Below, in pieces: positions 1 to 12,882 of a stretch of DNA of 64,000 nucleotides (its first letter is position 1; each line of letters starts with the position of its first letter). The notes beneath the pieces were generated by a model. The model was not told the origin of the DNA and did not search any database. It saw only the letters and a program-made list of their open reading frames with translations. Position numbers and translations under genes: made by a program. Location of the stretch: contig JBCAMK010000022.1 of assembly GCA_038503065.1 (NCBI GenBank), positions 310,001 through 374,000 of the forward strand, given 5' to 3'. This DNA comes from Paragyromitra xinjiangensis (lineage: Eukaryota; Ascomycota; Pezizomycetes; Pezizales; Discinaceae).

Positions 1-1562
1 AAAGGGGTATTAGACACTGTGATTAAAAGTGCCTACATCTGCAGGTGTGCTAGTGTATTCTAAACTAGCTTAGATCCGTTGAAAATTATGCGCATAAGCT
101 CTTGATCATAAATAATCACTCGTCCGAAAACGTAGCCAAAGACTAATAAGGACGCGTACACGTAATTTCTTCCCCATTGGCTGAGTGAAGGACTACAGAT
201 ATTGACGGAATCTATTGCCATATTGGTCAGCCACAAACAAGGGAGGTTACTATCAAAATTTCCACAGTGGAACTTACATTATATTCCTTCTAAGTCTCTA
301 GATTCCTACTATGGTATTAGGAAATAGGATTATATACCTTCAGCAGCGTGTAGCCAAGCCATGACTTATTTCTCGAGGCTAGTGATCACTCTTTTAACTT
401 TATTCCCCGCAGCTGTACTATCTTAATTGGGAGCCATACTTGGGCGGCTGAAGCCACTCGCTTATCGCTCAGAATCATATATCTAGTACACGCCGAGGCG
501 GCTGGACGCAGGGAAGTGCGAAAGTCTACCATAGATAAATGGGGCGGAGCCTCCACTCAAAAGCACTCTGTCTAGAATTTACCCTACGACGCCAATGATC
601 ACCCCTCTGGAGAACCTTAACCTAGATGACTGCGGTGATAGAAAATTGACTGACTGCAATGGCAGAGACAATCGAAGACAGGCCGGAACCTCATTCTCTA
701 CTAACTTCACTTAGTATTATGTTGACTTTAAATTAGCTCCTACCTACACCATAATCGACCCATATACCTAAGCTCACAACCCATGCAAATGCTACAGAGC
801 CCTCAATAGCAATAACTGCAGCAAAGTGGGTATGCTGGTTACTGTGCCGAACAGAGGCATGTAGTCTGGGGCAACAGAAAATAAACTAAGCCTCATCGGG
901 GTTGGTTCAAGATAAGTTATTATACAAATGATCCCCCGTGCCACCTGACTGATTGGCCCAAATTGTCCTGTGACATGTGGAACACATCTTGAAGAGTTAA
1001 GAGGTTCTTGGAGAGCACTCAGAACACGTTCACCTAGTCTCACAGCCGACTTCCACGTGACCATTCATTAAATGGGGCATTTATGAACTACGTGTAGTCT
1101 CTAGAAATCTGGAATATCGCTTTAGGGCTAATTGCGCACCCAGTAGCGCAAACGTGCTCCCTGGGTGAATTTTTGGGGGGGATGGGGATCTGGTATCTTG
1201 GACCAACCTCTGAGGCTCTGTATCATGTTCAAAAGTTTGGTCATCTTCAGGCCTCTAAAACTATATCAAGGCTAGATATTACTATTGCGCAAACTCAGTC
1301 CTCTCCAGTACACAGATAGTATTCCTTAATTCTGGGCTGCACGCATGCGTAATTCTATTTCTCTGCATTTCCCACCCTCCTAATTCGCAGTAGTTATGTT
1401 CTAGACATAACAGTAATAGTAATAATAATGTCTCATACTCACATGCAGCCCCAGGGCTATAGCTATGGTGGCGCACTATAGGCGTCAGGTCCCCGTTAGG
1501 GCATTGAAATTAGGGAAAACCCTCCAAAAACCTAGTCCGACCTGGTAGGTTGGGTATACCAG
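1..1562. other. gene-poor decayed sequence
   Basis: No open reading frame here looks like a real gene: the longest stretches are about 60-90 codons, have no recognisable motif and lack the splice-site pattern seen in the real genes of this window. Base composition is mixed to AT-rich. I see no terminal repeats or tandem arrays. It is best read as eroded repeat or intergenic DNA. Confidence 0.5.
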
Positions 1563-1652
1563 GGGTGGGGGTGGGAGACATGGTATTTGAACCTATAACC
1601 TTCCGCTTTGTAACGGAAGGATAGCAAGACAGCCATTAGACCACCCGCCCCC
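1563..1652 (-). repeat. tRNA-like sequence, probable tRNA-derived SINE head or tRNA pseudogene
   Basis: On the minus strand a GGGGGCG 5' end is followed by an A-box-like TGGTCTAATGG (1633-1643), a 7-bp anticodon-arm-like stem (CCTTCCG/CGGAAGG, 1599-1620) with an 8-nt loop, and a B-box-like GGTTCAAATAC (1583-1593). CACCCCC near the 3' end pairs with the 5' end at six of seven positions. The T-arm stem is badly mismatched and the anticodon loop has eight bases instead of seven, so a working tRNA is unlikely. A Pol III-derived repeat or a tRNA pseudogene explains it better. Confidence 0.55.
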
Positions 1653-4600
1653 ATGTTATAGACATAAGGAGCTCGACCAAACGCCGACTGCGAGAACGTT
1701 TACCCTCTGTTGCTACCCCTCTACTTGCTCTTGGATCTCTCTCTGTTAGCTAAGAAAGATATGCTTCTGAGAATATCGAAAAACTGCCAGTGTCCTTCTT
1801 TTCCACCCGGAATACACACAAATCTCCGGTATTACATGTAGCTATAGATTCCCCAGACACCCCCAACCCACTTAATAAATTCTTCATCATCATCACCATC
1901 ACCAGCCATCCCCAACCTTTTTCATTGCAACAAGGCCCGGGGGCACCACCTTATGCCAGGTGCCTAATCATTTCACAGTTCCCAAATCAGCTCCATCACA
2001 ATCACCTCCTCCTCTTCGGTAAGCCCATTGTCGCTCGCACATTTCTCAGTCACGTGCGACAACTTGAGATCCCATATTAGATGGGAGGTGATCACTATTA
2101 GAAATCGGCAATACATCAACATTGCCTCCGCTACGCAGTCATCAATCACAGCTCCACAAGTTAGTTGCTCCGAAGATTTTCCAATCTTCCCCACGAGTTT
2201 GCTGATGCTCATTAATGGTAACAAGCACCAAAGCAATATCTTCCGACGCTTCGCTGCGCCTGTTATCATCGTGGTAACGGTCACTATAATCTCCAGTATG
2301 TCTGTGATAATTGCAGCCCCCGCCACGAGCAATGCTCAGATCGACTTTCCACAGGGAGAGGGTCCAATGTATATGGAAGAGGGTGTAAGTGTCGATGTAA
2401 CAAAGATCACGTAGAATATGGAGAAGAGGTGGTGCCCGGTAAGGTAATAGTACACTTTTTTGAGACAATACCAGACCGCAAATTCATTCACCAATTGTAT
2501 TATCTGCTCGTTTGTTAAGGGACTGTTTTTATTAATACGCCCTAGCTTTAAGCTCACAGCCGCAAATAACTCTTGCTGCTTTTCGTAATATTTGGCTCTG
2601 CTCATAATCAATCTTGCTGTATGTCCCTACCAGCGATGGGGGAACTGGGTCCGTCGAAGATTTCTCATCCCCAGATTCGGTAGACGCTGCTTGACACTAA
2701 GGGTGTGTATCTTGTTGAGATGAACGTTTGAGATTGTAATTGATAAAGATCTAGTCTAGAATAAAGCAAGATAAATACAGAATTACCCCACCACTAGCGT
2801 GTTCTTTACATAAGTCCAGGCTAACTAAGCCACCACGTGCACGGAAGCACATCACAACATATCTCATTGGTCAGTGCTTTAAATTTGAAGGAAGTATCTG
2901 AGGGCATTTCTCCAGTGATTTGTGCAGCATGATTAAATTTCAATGTTACTGAGCGCGAGCGAAGGTCAGGTGTTAACAAGTTTGTTTACATTTGCCTTAT
3001 ATACATGTATGACTGGCGGGGCGCGAGTTATTGGTTTCTGCTCCGGAAGTATTTGAGGTCACGGAAGCGGAATATCAATTATTTTGTCGCTCCCACCATG
3101 GTGCCAAGTTACATCCAGCTAATGTTTAATCGTACACATCCCAGTATCATATATCATGAAACCGTTCAGAAATGCCCGCCCTTTCCGTACTAGCTATTCT
3201 TATGTACCAGTTAATTTATCCTTTCAGTAGGATTCATTTAGAGGACCATACTTAGCAACTCTACGGGGGCTTTGCAACTACCAATATACACCATCAAGTA
3301 TTCTACATCTTAATCACGTGCACCAACTGACCCGAATCTCTCCCTTAAATGCCCCGTCACCATTGCAGCGATTCCCGTGTTCCGTAGTCTCTTCTTCACA
3401 CCTCCCTTCACGACCACGTTAAAATACACTTCCCGTAACCCACCCTAGCCTCTTCAAGAAATGCTTCTTCAGCCACTATCCTTAATCACGACAGGTTTGA
3501 TCCAAGGCATCCGCTTGGTGCGGGCACTCCGTCGGCATTGCAAATGGCCAGTACTCCGCCACCGCTTCCCAAATCTCCCACCGTTCCATTGTTATCACCG
3601 TATATATGCTATCACTGTGCAACAGGCGCAAGTCACGATTCGTCCAATACTCTAAGGCGTCCTGGTACTCTAGGATCATCATTAGATGTGTGCAGCAACG
3701 GAAACAGAACTCCTCCGTGATGACAGCGTGGAAGGTACCTAGGAGTTTCGGTAAAAAGGTCATCAGTTTTGTCGAGGCGGTTGCAGATGGCTTCGTTGAG
3801 TGACTTGATCCGTGAGCGAGATGGCCAGGGCGAGGGTAACACGTTGGGGATCCATTGCGAGGAAGTTGTGAGGTTCCAAATACATGTAGCTATGGCATCT
3901 CTATAAGTGCTAAATTTCGCTTCCATCCAAATCAATATTAGGTTTAAATAAGTGAGAATGTAGATAAATGATTCTATCACACAGCTCTAATATTTCCGAA
4001 TCTTCTATTCTCTAATAAGTATAAAATGATAGAACCCTGCTCATGCATATGCAATGTAAATTTAAAGCAAAACCATTGGACGGGTTCCACTAGGTTTCCC
4101 CCTCCAATCAGATCTTATCAGATTCAGCTCTTGATCCCTATCCGTCAGCGCTTTTTTGTATCGGACGGTAAATAGTAAGCTCGTTCCCATCCCCTACTGC
4201 CTATGGCTGCTGCGCACCGTAGGGGTAAATAGGTACATGTAGCTTTCTTGGGCGGTTATTACATGTAGTCAGATAACCCGTTCTCTGGTAAGAATGCATG
4301 TCAAAAGTGTTCTAAGTTGCTCTACTTTTGTATGCAACACATTTGCTACCCAGTTTAATTGAAGCCGAAACCGAAGCCGAAGCCGAATCATGATTAAGAT
4401 CTCAACACTCTAACATACTGAAGAAACCATTTATTTATCTTTCCTTCTATCTTATCTTAGATTAGGGGTGGGGGAGCTCTAAGTTGTAACCGATGACACC
4501 CGCTCATCAGCGTTAACGGGGAGGGGCTATTACGGTATAGTTGGGCGTTGATGGATGCTCTAAATAGGGGGACCAGTCAGGCTGCGAGACTAAAAAACCA

Positions 4601-4727
4601 ATTGGTGAGTTAGCGTACCCTTCGGGCCTCGGCAAATTTCACCAGAGCCTCAATCCTTGGCGAAAGCTTCATATATTGCTGCTGCCCCGCAACTCCTATC
4701 ATCAGAGCCTCACTTTTTCCTAGCCCA
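1653..4727. other. gene-poor stretch with short open frames and several TACATGTA sites
   Basis: Several overlapping short frames lie at 1790-2611 and 3461-3980. The minus-strand frames at 2336-2611 and 3482-3763 have fairly protein-like composition, but I could not connect them into a convincing spliced gene or recognise a family. Five TACATGTA palindromes lie here (1833, 3002, 3881, 4234, 4260), and a short hexanucleotide repeat is at 4361-4387. Broken gene remnants are possible but not demonstrated. Confidence 0.4.
4361..4387. repeat. GAAGCC-type hexanucleotide microsatellite
   Basis: About four and a half tandem copies of a GAAGCC/GAAACC unit. It is non-coding as far as can be seen and lies about 340 bp upstream of the CoA-transferase start. 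Confidence 0.7.
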
Positions 4728-6337
4728 ATGCCTTCTTTGCTTCCTAATTTCCGAAGATGTATCTATAGCTGTTTTCCAGCGGTACGGCAGCGGCGATGGT
4801 ATTCCTCTACTCTGGATCCTGGCAAGCTGCCTCTTGCGGGTATCCGTGTGTTGGACTTAACGCGGGTTCTTGCTGGTGTAAGTCAGACTCAGACTCATTG
4901 AGGGCTCCCAACTAATTCGATTTTTCCTGTAGCCATATTGCACGCAGATTCTTGGTGATCTAGGGTAATTTGAGTCATGATCAACTGGGGATCTTTGCCG
5001 CTGACTGAAAGCTTGGGGCCAGGGCCGAAGTTATAAAAATCGAGCATCCGGTTCGTGGAGATGACACAAGAGCTTGGGGGCCTCCCTATGCAAAACGATT
5101 AGATGGAGATGGGCCCGGGGAAAGCGCCTACTTCCTTTGTGTACGCGACAACTATATCGCCAAAACAGGTGAATTTTGAACTGACGCACAAGTTTCCTAG
5201 GCAAATCGGTATTTTTCGCTCAGGAACTATTGCTTGCCATAAGAGACCTATATACTCACGGATTCTCACTCGCCCAGGAACAAAAAGTCACTTGCCCTTT
5301 CATTCAAGTCCCCCCACGGGCAGGGAATTCTCAAGCGTCTCGCTGCGACCTCTGACATTCTCGTCGAAAATTATCTTCCCGGAACCCTTTCAAAATACGG
5401 TCTTGACTATCCAACCCTCAGCAAAGCCTATCCTCACCTCATTTATGCCTCTATCACAGGCTATGGACAGACCGGACCTTACAGTAACCGTGCCGGCTAT
5501 GATGTTATGGTGGAAGCTGAAATGGGGCTAATGCATATCACGGGAGAATCTGATGGACCACCAGTAAAGGTGGGAGTTGCAGTGACAGATCTGACGACAG
5601 GGCTATATTGCTCGAATTCCATTATGGCGGCGTTAATTGCTAGGGCTAGAACAGGGAGAGGCCAGTGGATTGATGCTGCTTTAAGCGACTGCCAAGTCGC
5701 AACATTGGCGAATATTGCAAGTTCAGCGCTAATTTCTGGAGAGAAGGATGGCGGACGACATGGAACTGCACACCGTAAATCACTCCTATTATTAGCGATA
5801 TCTAGGAAGTACAACGGACTGATCAGTGGGGTAGCTTCAATTGTGCCATATGAATCATTCCCCACCTCGGACGGCAACATTCTCCTCGGTGGCGGCAACG
5901 ACCGACTATATAGCATCCTTTGTACCCACCTTGGGAAACCTGAATGGATTCTCGACCCCCGTTTCATTACCAACGACATTCGCGTCGTCAATCGTACTAT
6001 CCTTGTACCTCTCATTGCCGCAGAAACGCGGAAGAAGACAACACAGGAATGGTTGAAAATACTCGATGGCTGCGGCATGCCTTATGCCGCGATCAATGAC
6101 ATACAATCTACACTCTCCCACGAACATGTCTTGGCGCGGGGAATGGTACAGACCGTAGATCATCCAGCGTGTGGAGAGATTAAACTGGTAGGGAGCCCGG
6201 TGAAGTACTCTGAGACTACGCCGGGGATTAGAATGCCACCACCCACTCTAGGACAACATACCGTTGAGGTACTCGAAGGGTTGGGGTTAGATGAAAGGGA
6301 GATTGAGACATTGAAGAAGGAAGGGGTTGTGGCTTGA
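4728..6337 (+). CDS. CoA-transferase family III (CaiB/BaiF type), probably mitochondrial
   Basis: Family III enzymes move CoA between carboxylic acids through an aspartyl-CoA intermediate; the eukaryotic relative SUGCT works on glutarate in mitochondria. The proposed start at 4728 gives a basic, Ser-rich leader ending RQRRWYSST, typical of a mitochondrial presequence. Exon 1 (4728-4877) ends LDLTRVLAG. Exon 2 (4933-4964) reads [11 protein letters not shown]. Exon 3 (5023 to about 5140) carries EVIKIEHP and [10 protein letters not shown]. Exon 4 (about 5278-5774) carries [15 protein letters not shown] and [18 protein letters not shown], with the likely catalytic Asp in [10 protein letters not shown]. 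Exon 5 (5835-6337) carries [19 protein letters not shown]. The 5775-5834 intron is 60 nt without a stop, so it can be misread as coding. The exon 3/4 join finds no canonical GT-AG pair that keeps frame. Total length, about 435 aa, suits the family. The natural substrate is not knowable from sequence. Confidence 0.85.
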
Positions 6338-9022
6338 TTATGAAGGAACTAGAAAGTGTATAGTAGATGAACTGAAATACTTTTTGGGTTGAGATGCGAT
6401 ACCTTGGTTGTTCATAGATAGATAGGAGGTCTAATAGATTGGATTTTTAAGAAAGGTAGTAATGGAGGCTGGAAACCGACGATCGGGTTCTTCACTTGTG
6501 CGCTGTCGCTTTCGACCCTTGCTCCTGTTAAAATTACATGTAAATTCATTCGCTACCGCATCCCAACCCATAGCGGTATGCCTAAGAACCGAAATAGGAA
6601 ATTTACCTTGTCAATGGTTATTATCACCACTTTTTTGCATGAATTCTCATGCACTTAAGCATAGACGAGCAAAAGGGGACTTCGAATACATTTAGTACAA
6701 GCGCCTGGTGGTGGGCGACTCTACCGCAATTCTGCCTCTGTTCTGTTTTTGTTTGATCTGTCTTAATAGTTTACTCGATAGAAACCGGTGCTCCTCTACC
6801 ATTCTTATGTAAGTTTAGTACCTAGACATGTTTAACATTGAGTCATCCAAGACGTGGGATGTAGTGAATCAATAACATATAAGATCCTGTGAAATCAAAG
6901 TCTCACCCCCGGTGGGTTACCGTTTATTGGCTCAGCCCTTCGCAATCCCCTTCAGGCTCGAGTTTACCCCTTTGCGATCATTGAGTCACTTTTCTCCCTA
7001 TTATTATTTACCCCACTGTCCGGCGAAAGATAGATCTTTATGAATCTTTTTTTTTCACACATCCTCCTGTGACTGCTTTCACTCAGTTTCAATGTGTGCC
7101 TGATTACACAACCACGATTTAATCACATGTTATCACTCGAAGACTGAAACCAGTGCGAAGATACCCCCCTTTCCCCGCAGTTTCCTTCTGGCTTCTAGCC
7201 TACGCCGCCAGCGCTTCTAGTCGAGAATGATATAATATATCACCACTAGCAGCTGTTGACCACTCAGAGTTCTCTCCTGTCAAACACATGCGTTTTCTCA
7301 TCACTTTCCATCACATCCTAAGATCTTGGGGCTTTCATAGATAACCCAACAGCTATTGCAGTAACTAAAACGAAGATAAATTTGGTGGTGGTCCAAGTTT
7401 GAGGCATTGCTGGGACCTGGTGCTTTCGTTGGTTGACTAATCAGAAGAGAGGTCTGCTGGAATCTCGTGGTTTGGCCTAGCCCCACAAGGCCACAGGAAT
7501 GTCATTCTGTGATAGGTCCGAAAAAAACTGGTGAGGAGGAAGGCAAAGGCATATCTGCTGTGGGGTTGGCGAATAAGTAGCTCAGTAATCTCTGACGAAT
7601 ATAGACAGGAACACATTTCGTCCTCCTATTCTCACAAACTTTCGTTCCTCGAGTCCAGCAACCCATCACCGTGCTCGTTCTTAAACACTTGAACAGAATC
7701 TCTCAGAAGCACCTACAGGCTTTATGACATCACGCACCTATCCGCAACTCTGCGATCTTCCTTCATCGCCGCATTGCTGTTGCTGCCAGCTCCATCTCCT
7801 ATCAAAATACGCCACCGCTACTCCGTCACTTATCCATCCCTGCTGTCTAGCCTGCATGTGCTGGTACAGTACAATGCCTCTGTTGTGTATTGGGGCCACT
7901 CAATATGGCCCCTAACGTTGTCTCTTAAGCTGTGATTGGTCCATGATCTTTATTTGTTAATCTGCTAACTCCGGGCTACTGCAGGTACAGCGAGCGCCCT
8001 CCTGCATCGCTACCCCTCGATCCACACCAGGAAGCCTAGAATCAAGAGATGCCAGGGACCTGAAGAGCTGTTGAGCAAATAGAGTCGAGAACCAACTCGC
8101 CGGGCAAAAAGATGACGAGTTATCCAAAGTAACAGGAAGAAACATTTGAGAGAGAACTGTTGGTGGAAAAAACCAACGGTGCACGTGGTCATTCGTGGAT
8201 ACGGTCGGCTCGGGCGTCCTTTCACACAAAAACGACCCCCAGAGTGACCGGCCTTACCAACTGTGAATACACGTTGATGTCTCCGGCAAGGATGATCCAT
8301 TCTAGAAAGTAGGTGTTGAAATCGGCCGTTATTTTCTTTCCATGGCGTGCCGGGATGTATGGCGGTCTGGTTCCTCTCAGATCGTAAATTGACCGCCGGT
8401 TCTAGTGGGTCCAGCGGGGCTAGATTTATAGACATTGCCAACAGGTTGTTTCTCGTTTTCTGAGGTTGAGGATGTTGATGGTGGAGATGCCTTCCATACA
8501 TACAAATACATACGCGTGGGTGTCGCGTCAAGCTGTCTGCGGGCGCAGGGTTCAATTGGCGTGAACATGAAACATGTTTCGTTACACACATGACGGAAAG
8601 AGCTTGTTTTGCTATTTCTTACTGCGCTGAAGCTGTTTTGCCAGGCATAGGAAATACTCCCTTTTTATATATCCCTCTTGATCCCCACCACCATTTCTCC
8701 CCCATTTCGCGTTGACTTAGAACTAGCGTGCAGCTGCACGGGAACGAACGGAAACGGGAGGGTCGGCTCCTCCCGACAACTTACTTGAGTAGCTTCCGTT
8801 GCGGCTCTGAAGCTTAATTCCACGTCCGAACATCTTCCCGTGACTTTCCCGCCACAACACCTCCCCCGAACACGAAAACGATCTCGAAGGGGGGCCCGGG
8901 GCACCGGCCTATCTTCTGTTTTATTTTTATTTTTTCACAAAGCAATACATTAGCTTGGCAACTGGAGTTTTCTCGACTTGGAGGCAGGCCGTTTCTCTAG
9001 CTCAACTCTATACTTCCCCTAA
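6338..9022. other. intergenic stretch, no supported gene
   Basis: A TACATGTA site lies at 6535. A minus-strand open frame of 193 codons spans 8010-8591 but has no recognisable domain, and its composition (rich in Arg, His, Ser and Pro) looks like chance translation. The last ~400 bp before 9023 are probably the promoter and leader of the next gene. I see no repeats of note. Confidence 0.45.
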
Positions 9023-10486
9023 ATGGCCTCCTCTATCGATGGCGTCCTGGCGAGTATCGATCAGGTCCAGTCATTAAGTCCCGATGACTTCACTCGCGTC
9101 ATTGAGCATTGGAAAAGGCATGCTGCCAAACTATGGGCCGGTCCGCTGCAGCAACTGCCCATGCATGGCCCAGCTCCACCACCATTGCCACAGACAAGTG
9201 GTATGGGTGTGGGCGTGGGTGTCAGTGTTATTCAGGTGAGTTTCTTAATGTAAACCATGGGCCCGGTTCTCGGGTCGAGGAGGATTGTTTGTTTGTTTTA
9301 GAGGAGGCTAGGCGAGGATGGAGAATCGAATGAGAATGGACACACTGGAATTGGAGCTGACGAATTGTGTTGTTTTTCACGTGAAGCAGACTTGTCAAAA
9401 TGCACCACCAACTCCCGCAGAGAATAATGAACCTCCTGTCATCATGCCCCCCTTCCCCGTGCCAGCACCCCTCGCAGTCCCTGGTCCGCCTATAATTCAC
9501 CCCAAACAACCTAAACGCAAAACCAAATCCGCCTCCTCCGCTGCTGTCCGTAACAACAGTATCAACAATGGCAACAACATCATCAACCTCAATAATTCTA
9601 ACCCTCCACATATCTCTGACCCACCAACACCCTCGACAGCACCCTCGACATGGAGTGTTACCGCGCGCAAACGTCTTGATGCTAAAATGCTCTCCCTAAA
9701 AGACCATACGGTCCCACAACCCACTAACCAATCGCTCGCACTTGCTGTTGAGAAGCTACGCTACTTCGTTATCCGCGCACTGCATCCAAATCTACACGAT
9801 ATTTCGAAGGGTGCAGATAATTGTCTCGGTCTTGTGTTGCGGCGGCAAGTGGATTTTGATGGGTATATTCATTGGGTCGATATGACGGCTGCAGAGGGCG
9901 ACGAAGGGACAAGAAGACTTGCCCAGGTATGGTTCTTTTATAAAATGGCAGAGATTTTGAATGCGTTTTGCGAGGACGAGAAGAGGCGAGGTGAAGGAGG
10001 GAATGAACAAGGGAGATTGCAGAGAGGGTACGACAAGTTGGTGGGTTTCCTTTTCCAGTAATACGAATGGGTTTAGATGACTAGGACTAACGGTTTTGAT
10101 GCTGAATAGCTTCCAATATGTAAACGGATATTGGACACCGATAATCGACAGTATATACGCAATTTGATCTGTTCAAGCAGGAGGTTTAGACAATTGTGTA
10201 TCCATATGGTCGGTTCTGCGAGAGCAGAGCTTTTTGTCTTTTTTAAGGGCGAGTTGACTTTAACTGAGTACGTTGCCTCTTTCCTATAAAAATGGGCAAG
10301 CTTTACTGACCTGAGCGTAGTTTGAAAGATATGACAGCCTCAGCGGCTAAAATGGACGAAACGATAGCTATGCTTGATGTTGTATTGGACGAATACCTTA
10401 CAACTGTCCAAGATATTGAAGTTCCTGTAGATGGAGACTTGACGGGCGTGAGGATTGATATGTGGAATGGTGTTTTGGAGATTTGA
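9023..10486 (+). CDS. conserved-looking fungal protein of unknown function, four exons
   Basis: I do not recognise this protein. Four exons join in frame with canonical sites: 9023-9235, 9312-10040, 10110-10267 and 10321-10486, giving 421 aa. The third intron starts GTACGT and has a CTGAC branch motif; the second has ACTAAC 20 nt before its acceptor. The first intron could alternatively end at 9301, but only the acceptor at 9311 keeps the long downstream frame. Residues 1-70 hold a short helical region followed by a Pro/Gly-rich tail. The middle (about 90-180) is low-complexity Pro/Asn/Ser. From about 180 to the end it looks globular and helical, with VEKLRYFVIRALHPNL and aromatic-rich segments. 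There is no signal peptide and no membrane segment, so a soluble intracellular protein is likely. Confidence 0.7.
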
Positions 10487-12197
10487 TCACCCTCACGAAC
10501 CAAAAGTTTTTTCTTCATCGTTTGCTTTGGGTTTCGGTGTCTCCTTTTCACGTTTTGTTGCATGCGTTCGGTTATTTCGATCATTTCCTTTGGGGTTACT
10601 GTTAATATCGCCCCACGTTAACTGGCATAATGTCTTTGGAGCAGAGTGGACGAAGAAGTACAAGAAGTTTGATGTAATTTTTATTATCTCATTTAGAGTG
10701 CGAGTCGGCGTTTTTGGAGAAACCTTCTTCCTATGTCAGTTTGGTGGAAGCTGCTATGGGCGTATGTTTATTGTTTTATTATTATTTTTATTAATGGATT
10801 GGAATGATGGGATGCAGTGATAAGTAACACGGAGTAACAAGGGTTGCGATCACTGTAGCAGAGGAACCGTTTGTGCGATACAATAAGTGGCTGGCCACTC
10901 GTCAGAATCAACCCTTCCAAAACGAACTACATATGTGGTGATTCCAATTCTTATTTTAACTCCCTAAGATCTTCGCGAGAGTGAGCGTCACAATATCTTC
11001 ATAAAACAAACAAAGCAAACACCAAATAAATTCTTCCAAATAAAAAATGACGATAAAAAATAAAAGCTGGTGGGCTGATGGAGGCTGCTCCTCGACGATG
11101 TTTAAAATCGAGCTAAAACGCCGGAATCCCAACAAAACCGCAATTTCTTCAACTTTAGACTATCCCACAAATGATATCAACCCGAGAATCTTTGGATTTT
11201 TGGGGTTGATACGCGAGTCTAAACCTGGAATCGTTTTAGCGGGGATTGTGTTGTAGAGAGAAGAGTGAGTTATGGCCAAAGGTTGCTAGTTATCCCCGTA
11301 GCCACGTCCTGGGAATCCAGCTAGTTATAGGGACAAATATTCGTGGAGATGCAGTGACGGAAACCTCTGTGCGATGCCCTGCACGCTCGGCTTTGTAGGG
11401 AATCTCGTGGGAAGGTCAAATAAGTGAAAATGTTAACGCGTGTGATGAAAGAACTGTATCATGACGATAGCCGTGCAACCAATAACCGTTGTGCTGTAAG
11501 ATCACCTGCAGTGTGACCAAAGAAATTTCAAGTTTCCTGGAACACAAAGACAGCCGGTAATTTATCGTCCATCACGTCGTACCTGCTGCACGAGCGTGTG
11601 GCCAGCGGGAACGTAAGAAAAAACAAAACAAGGCCCCAGGAACATATCAGAGAAAACTGTTGACAAAGATTATCGAAAAAACAGCGTTTCTGGGGTTGTA
11701 ACTTACTCGACAGGTTACGTGACGGTGCTAGGCCGGGTTATGACCGCATGGCTCACGTGACGAAGGTTTTCCGGGTTTCGGTTGGAGGTGTTCCTCGCGT
11801 GCCTTCTCCCTATCCCTTCTTCTCCTTCTGTTTACTCTCTCATCTATTCGGTCCTCGTTATCTTTTCCCATTCACTCCATACCACTGCCTGTCGTTTCCT
11901 CTGCACGCCTTCCGTTCTTGCATATACCCTCCTATCACCGTTGTCGACATCTCGATTGTAGCGCTCCTAGCTAGTCTACGTAGTAAGCCAGCTCACCGAG
12001 CTTATTCTCCGACAGCCAGCCAACCGGGCCAACTCAGCCTTGTTCTAAACAACCTACCTGCCTCCTCGGTCACTCACCCTCAGTCACTCACACACCCATT
12101 TAACCTTAACCTCTCCTTCTTTCCCGATCCCTTGCCTAATCTTTCCCCACATCCCATCATTCCCCGCAAGCATCAACTCCACAACAAAGATTTATCA
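10487..12197. other. intergenic stretch including a CT-rich leader
   Basis: From 10487 to about 10850 is T-rich 3' flank. From about 11750 to 12197 the sequence is strongly pyrimidine-rich and happens to stay open in the frame of the next gene, as long fungal 5' leaders often do. I see no additional gene, repeat or RNA. Confidence 0.5.
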
Positions 12198-12882
12198 ATG
12201 GCATCATCAGCATCGACTTCTCCTGCTCCTCAGACAACAGCAGCTCTTCCTCCGTCTATCCATCTCGACTCACCACCGCATTCACCAAGCTCATCCTCTG
12301 CTACCGATATTCCTATGACTTCGCCACCAACTTCCCCTGGCCCGCAGCCACATCCTGTGTTCGCTCCTCGCCCCATGCGTATCCCACAGCTGTTCCGTTC
12401 ACGTCCGTTGGTGGCGCTTGAAGGCTCCGCGGGGAACCAAATGCGGACCCCGAGCCCGAAACAGCAAAGGAGAAGCTCAAGTGCTGCTAGTAGCATGAAG
12501 GGTTTGGCGCTTACAGATTCGAAACTTGTGGGAGGAGAGACAAGCGAGGTTCAGCTTAGATTAGGGGATGAGGGCGAGAGCAGTAATATTGGTTCTAACG
12601 AGATGCAGCCGATGCAGTTGTATAGGTTTGTGTTGTTGGATGTCCCATGGTGGATTTCTTTTGCTGATTAGTGGATGAGATAGCCCCTCGAAGGATGTTC
12701 TTGATGAGTTATATAAGATTATTCGTAACAACAAGCCGCAGCAGAGGACATTTGGCGATATCGCGAATCATCGTAGGCAGCTGAGTGATTCAAGCTCAAA
12801 AGACAGCAGTGGTAGAGAGGAGAATGCCAGAAGCCCACTTAGTCACGAGTTTGGGAGGATTCCATTCCGTAAGACGTTTTAG
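12198..12882 (+). CDS. Ser/Pro-rich protein of unknown function, two exons
   Basis: I do not recognise a family. Exon 1 (12198-12625) and exon 2 (12684-12882) join in phase across a 58-nt intron, giving 208 aa. Residues 1-65 are low-complexity Ser/Thr/Pro with many SP and TP sites. A short basic segment (PRPMRIPQLFRSRPLVAL) follows. The last third contains a probably helical stretch, DVLDELYKIIRNNKPQQRTF, and ends in a basic tail. The frame is open upstream as far as 11748, but that part is CT-rich and Pro/Ser/Phe-biased, and the ATG at 12198 starts a typical MASSA N-terminus, so I chose it. Many proline-directed phosphorylation sites suggest a regulated intracellular protein; this is inference only. 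Confidence 0.6.

Noticed and set aside
2336..2611. Protein-like minus-strand frame with a possible intron joining it to a frame at 2142-2390
   Set aside because: The donor is weak and the phases do not match, so a spliced gene is not supported.
8010..8591. 193-codon minus-strand frame considered as a gene
   Set aside because: No recognisable features, chance-like composition, and overlapping frames of similar length exist on the same strand.
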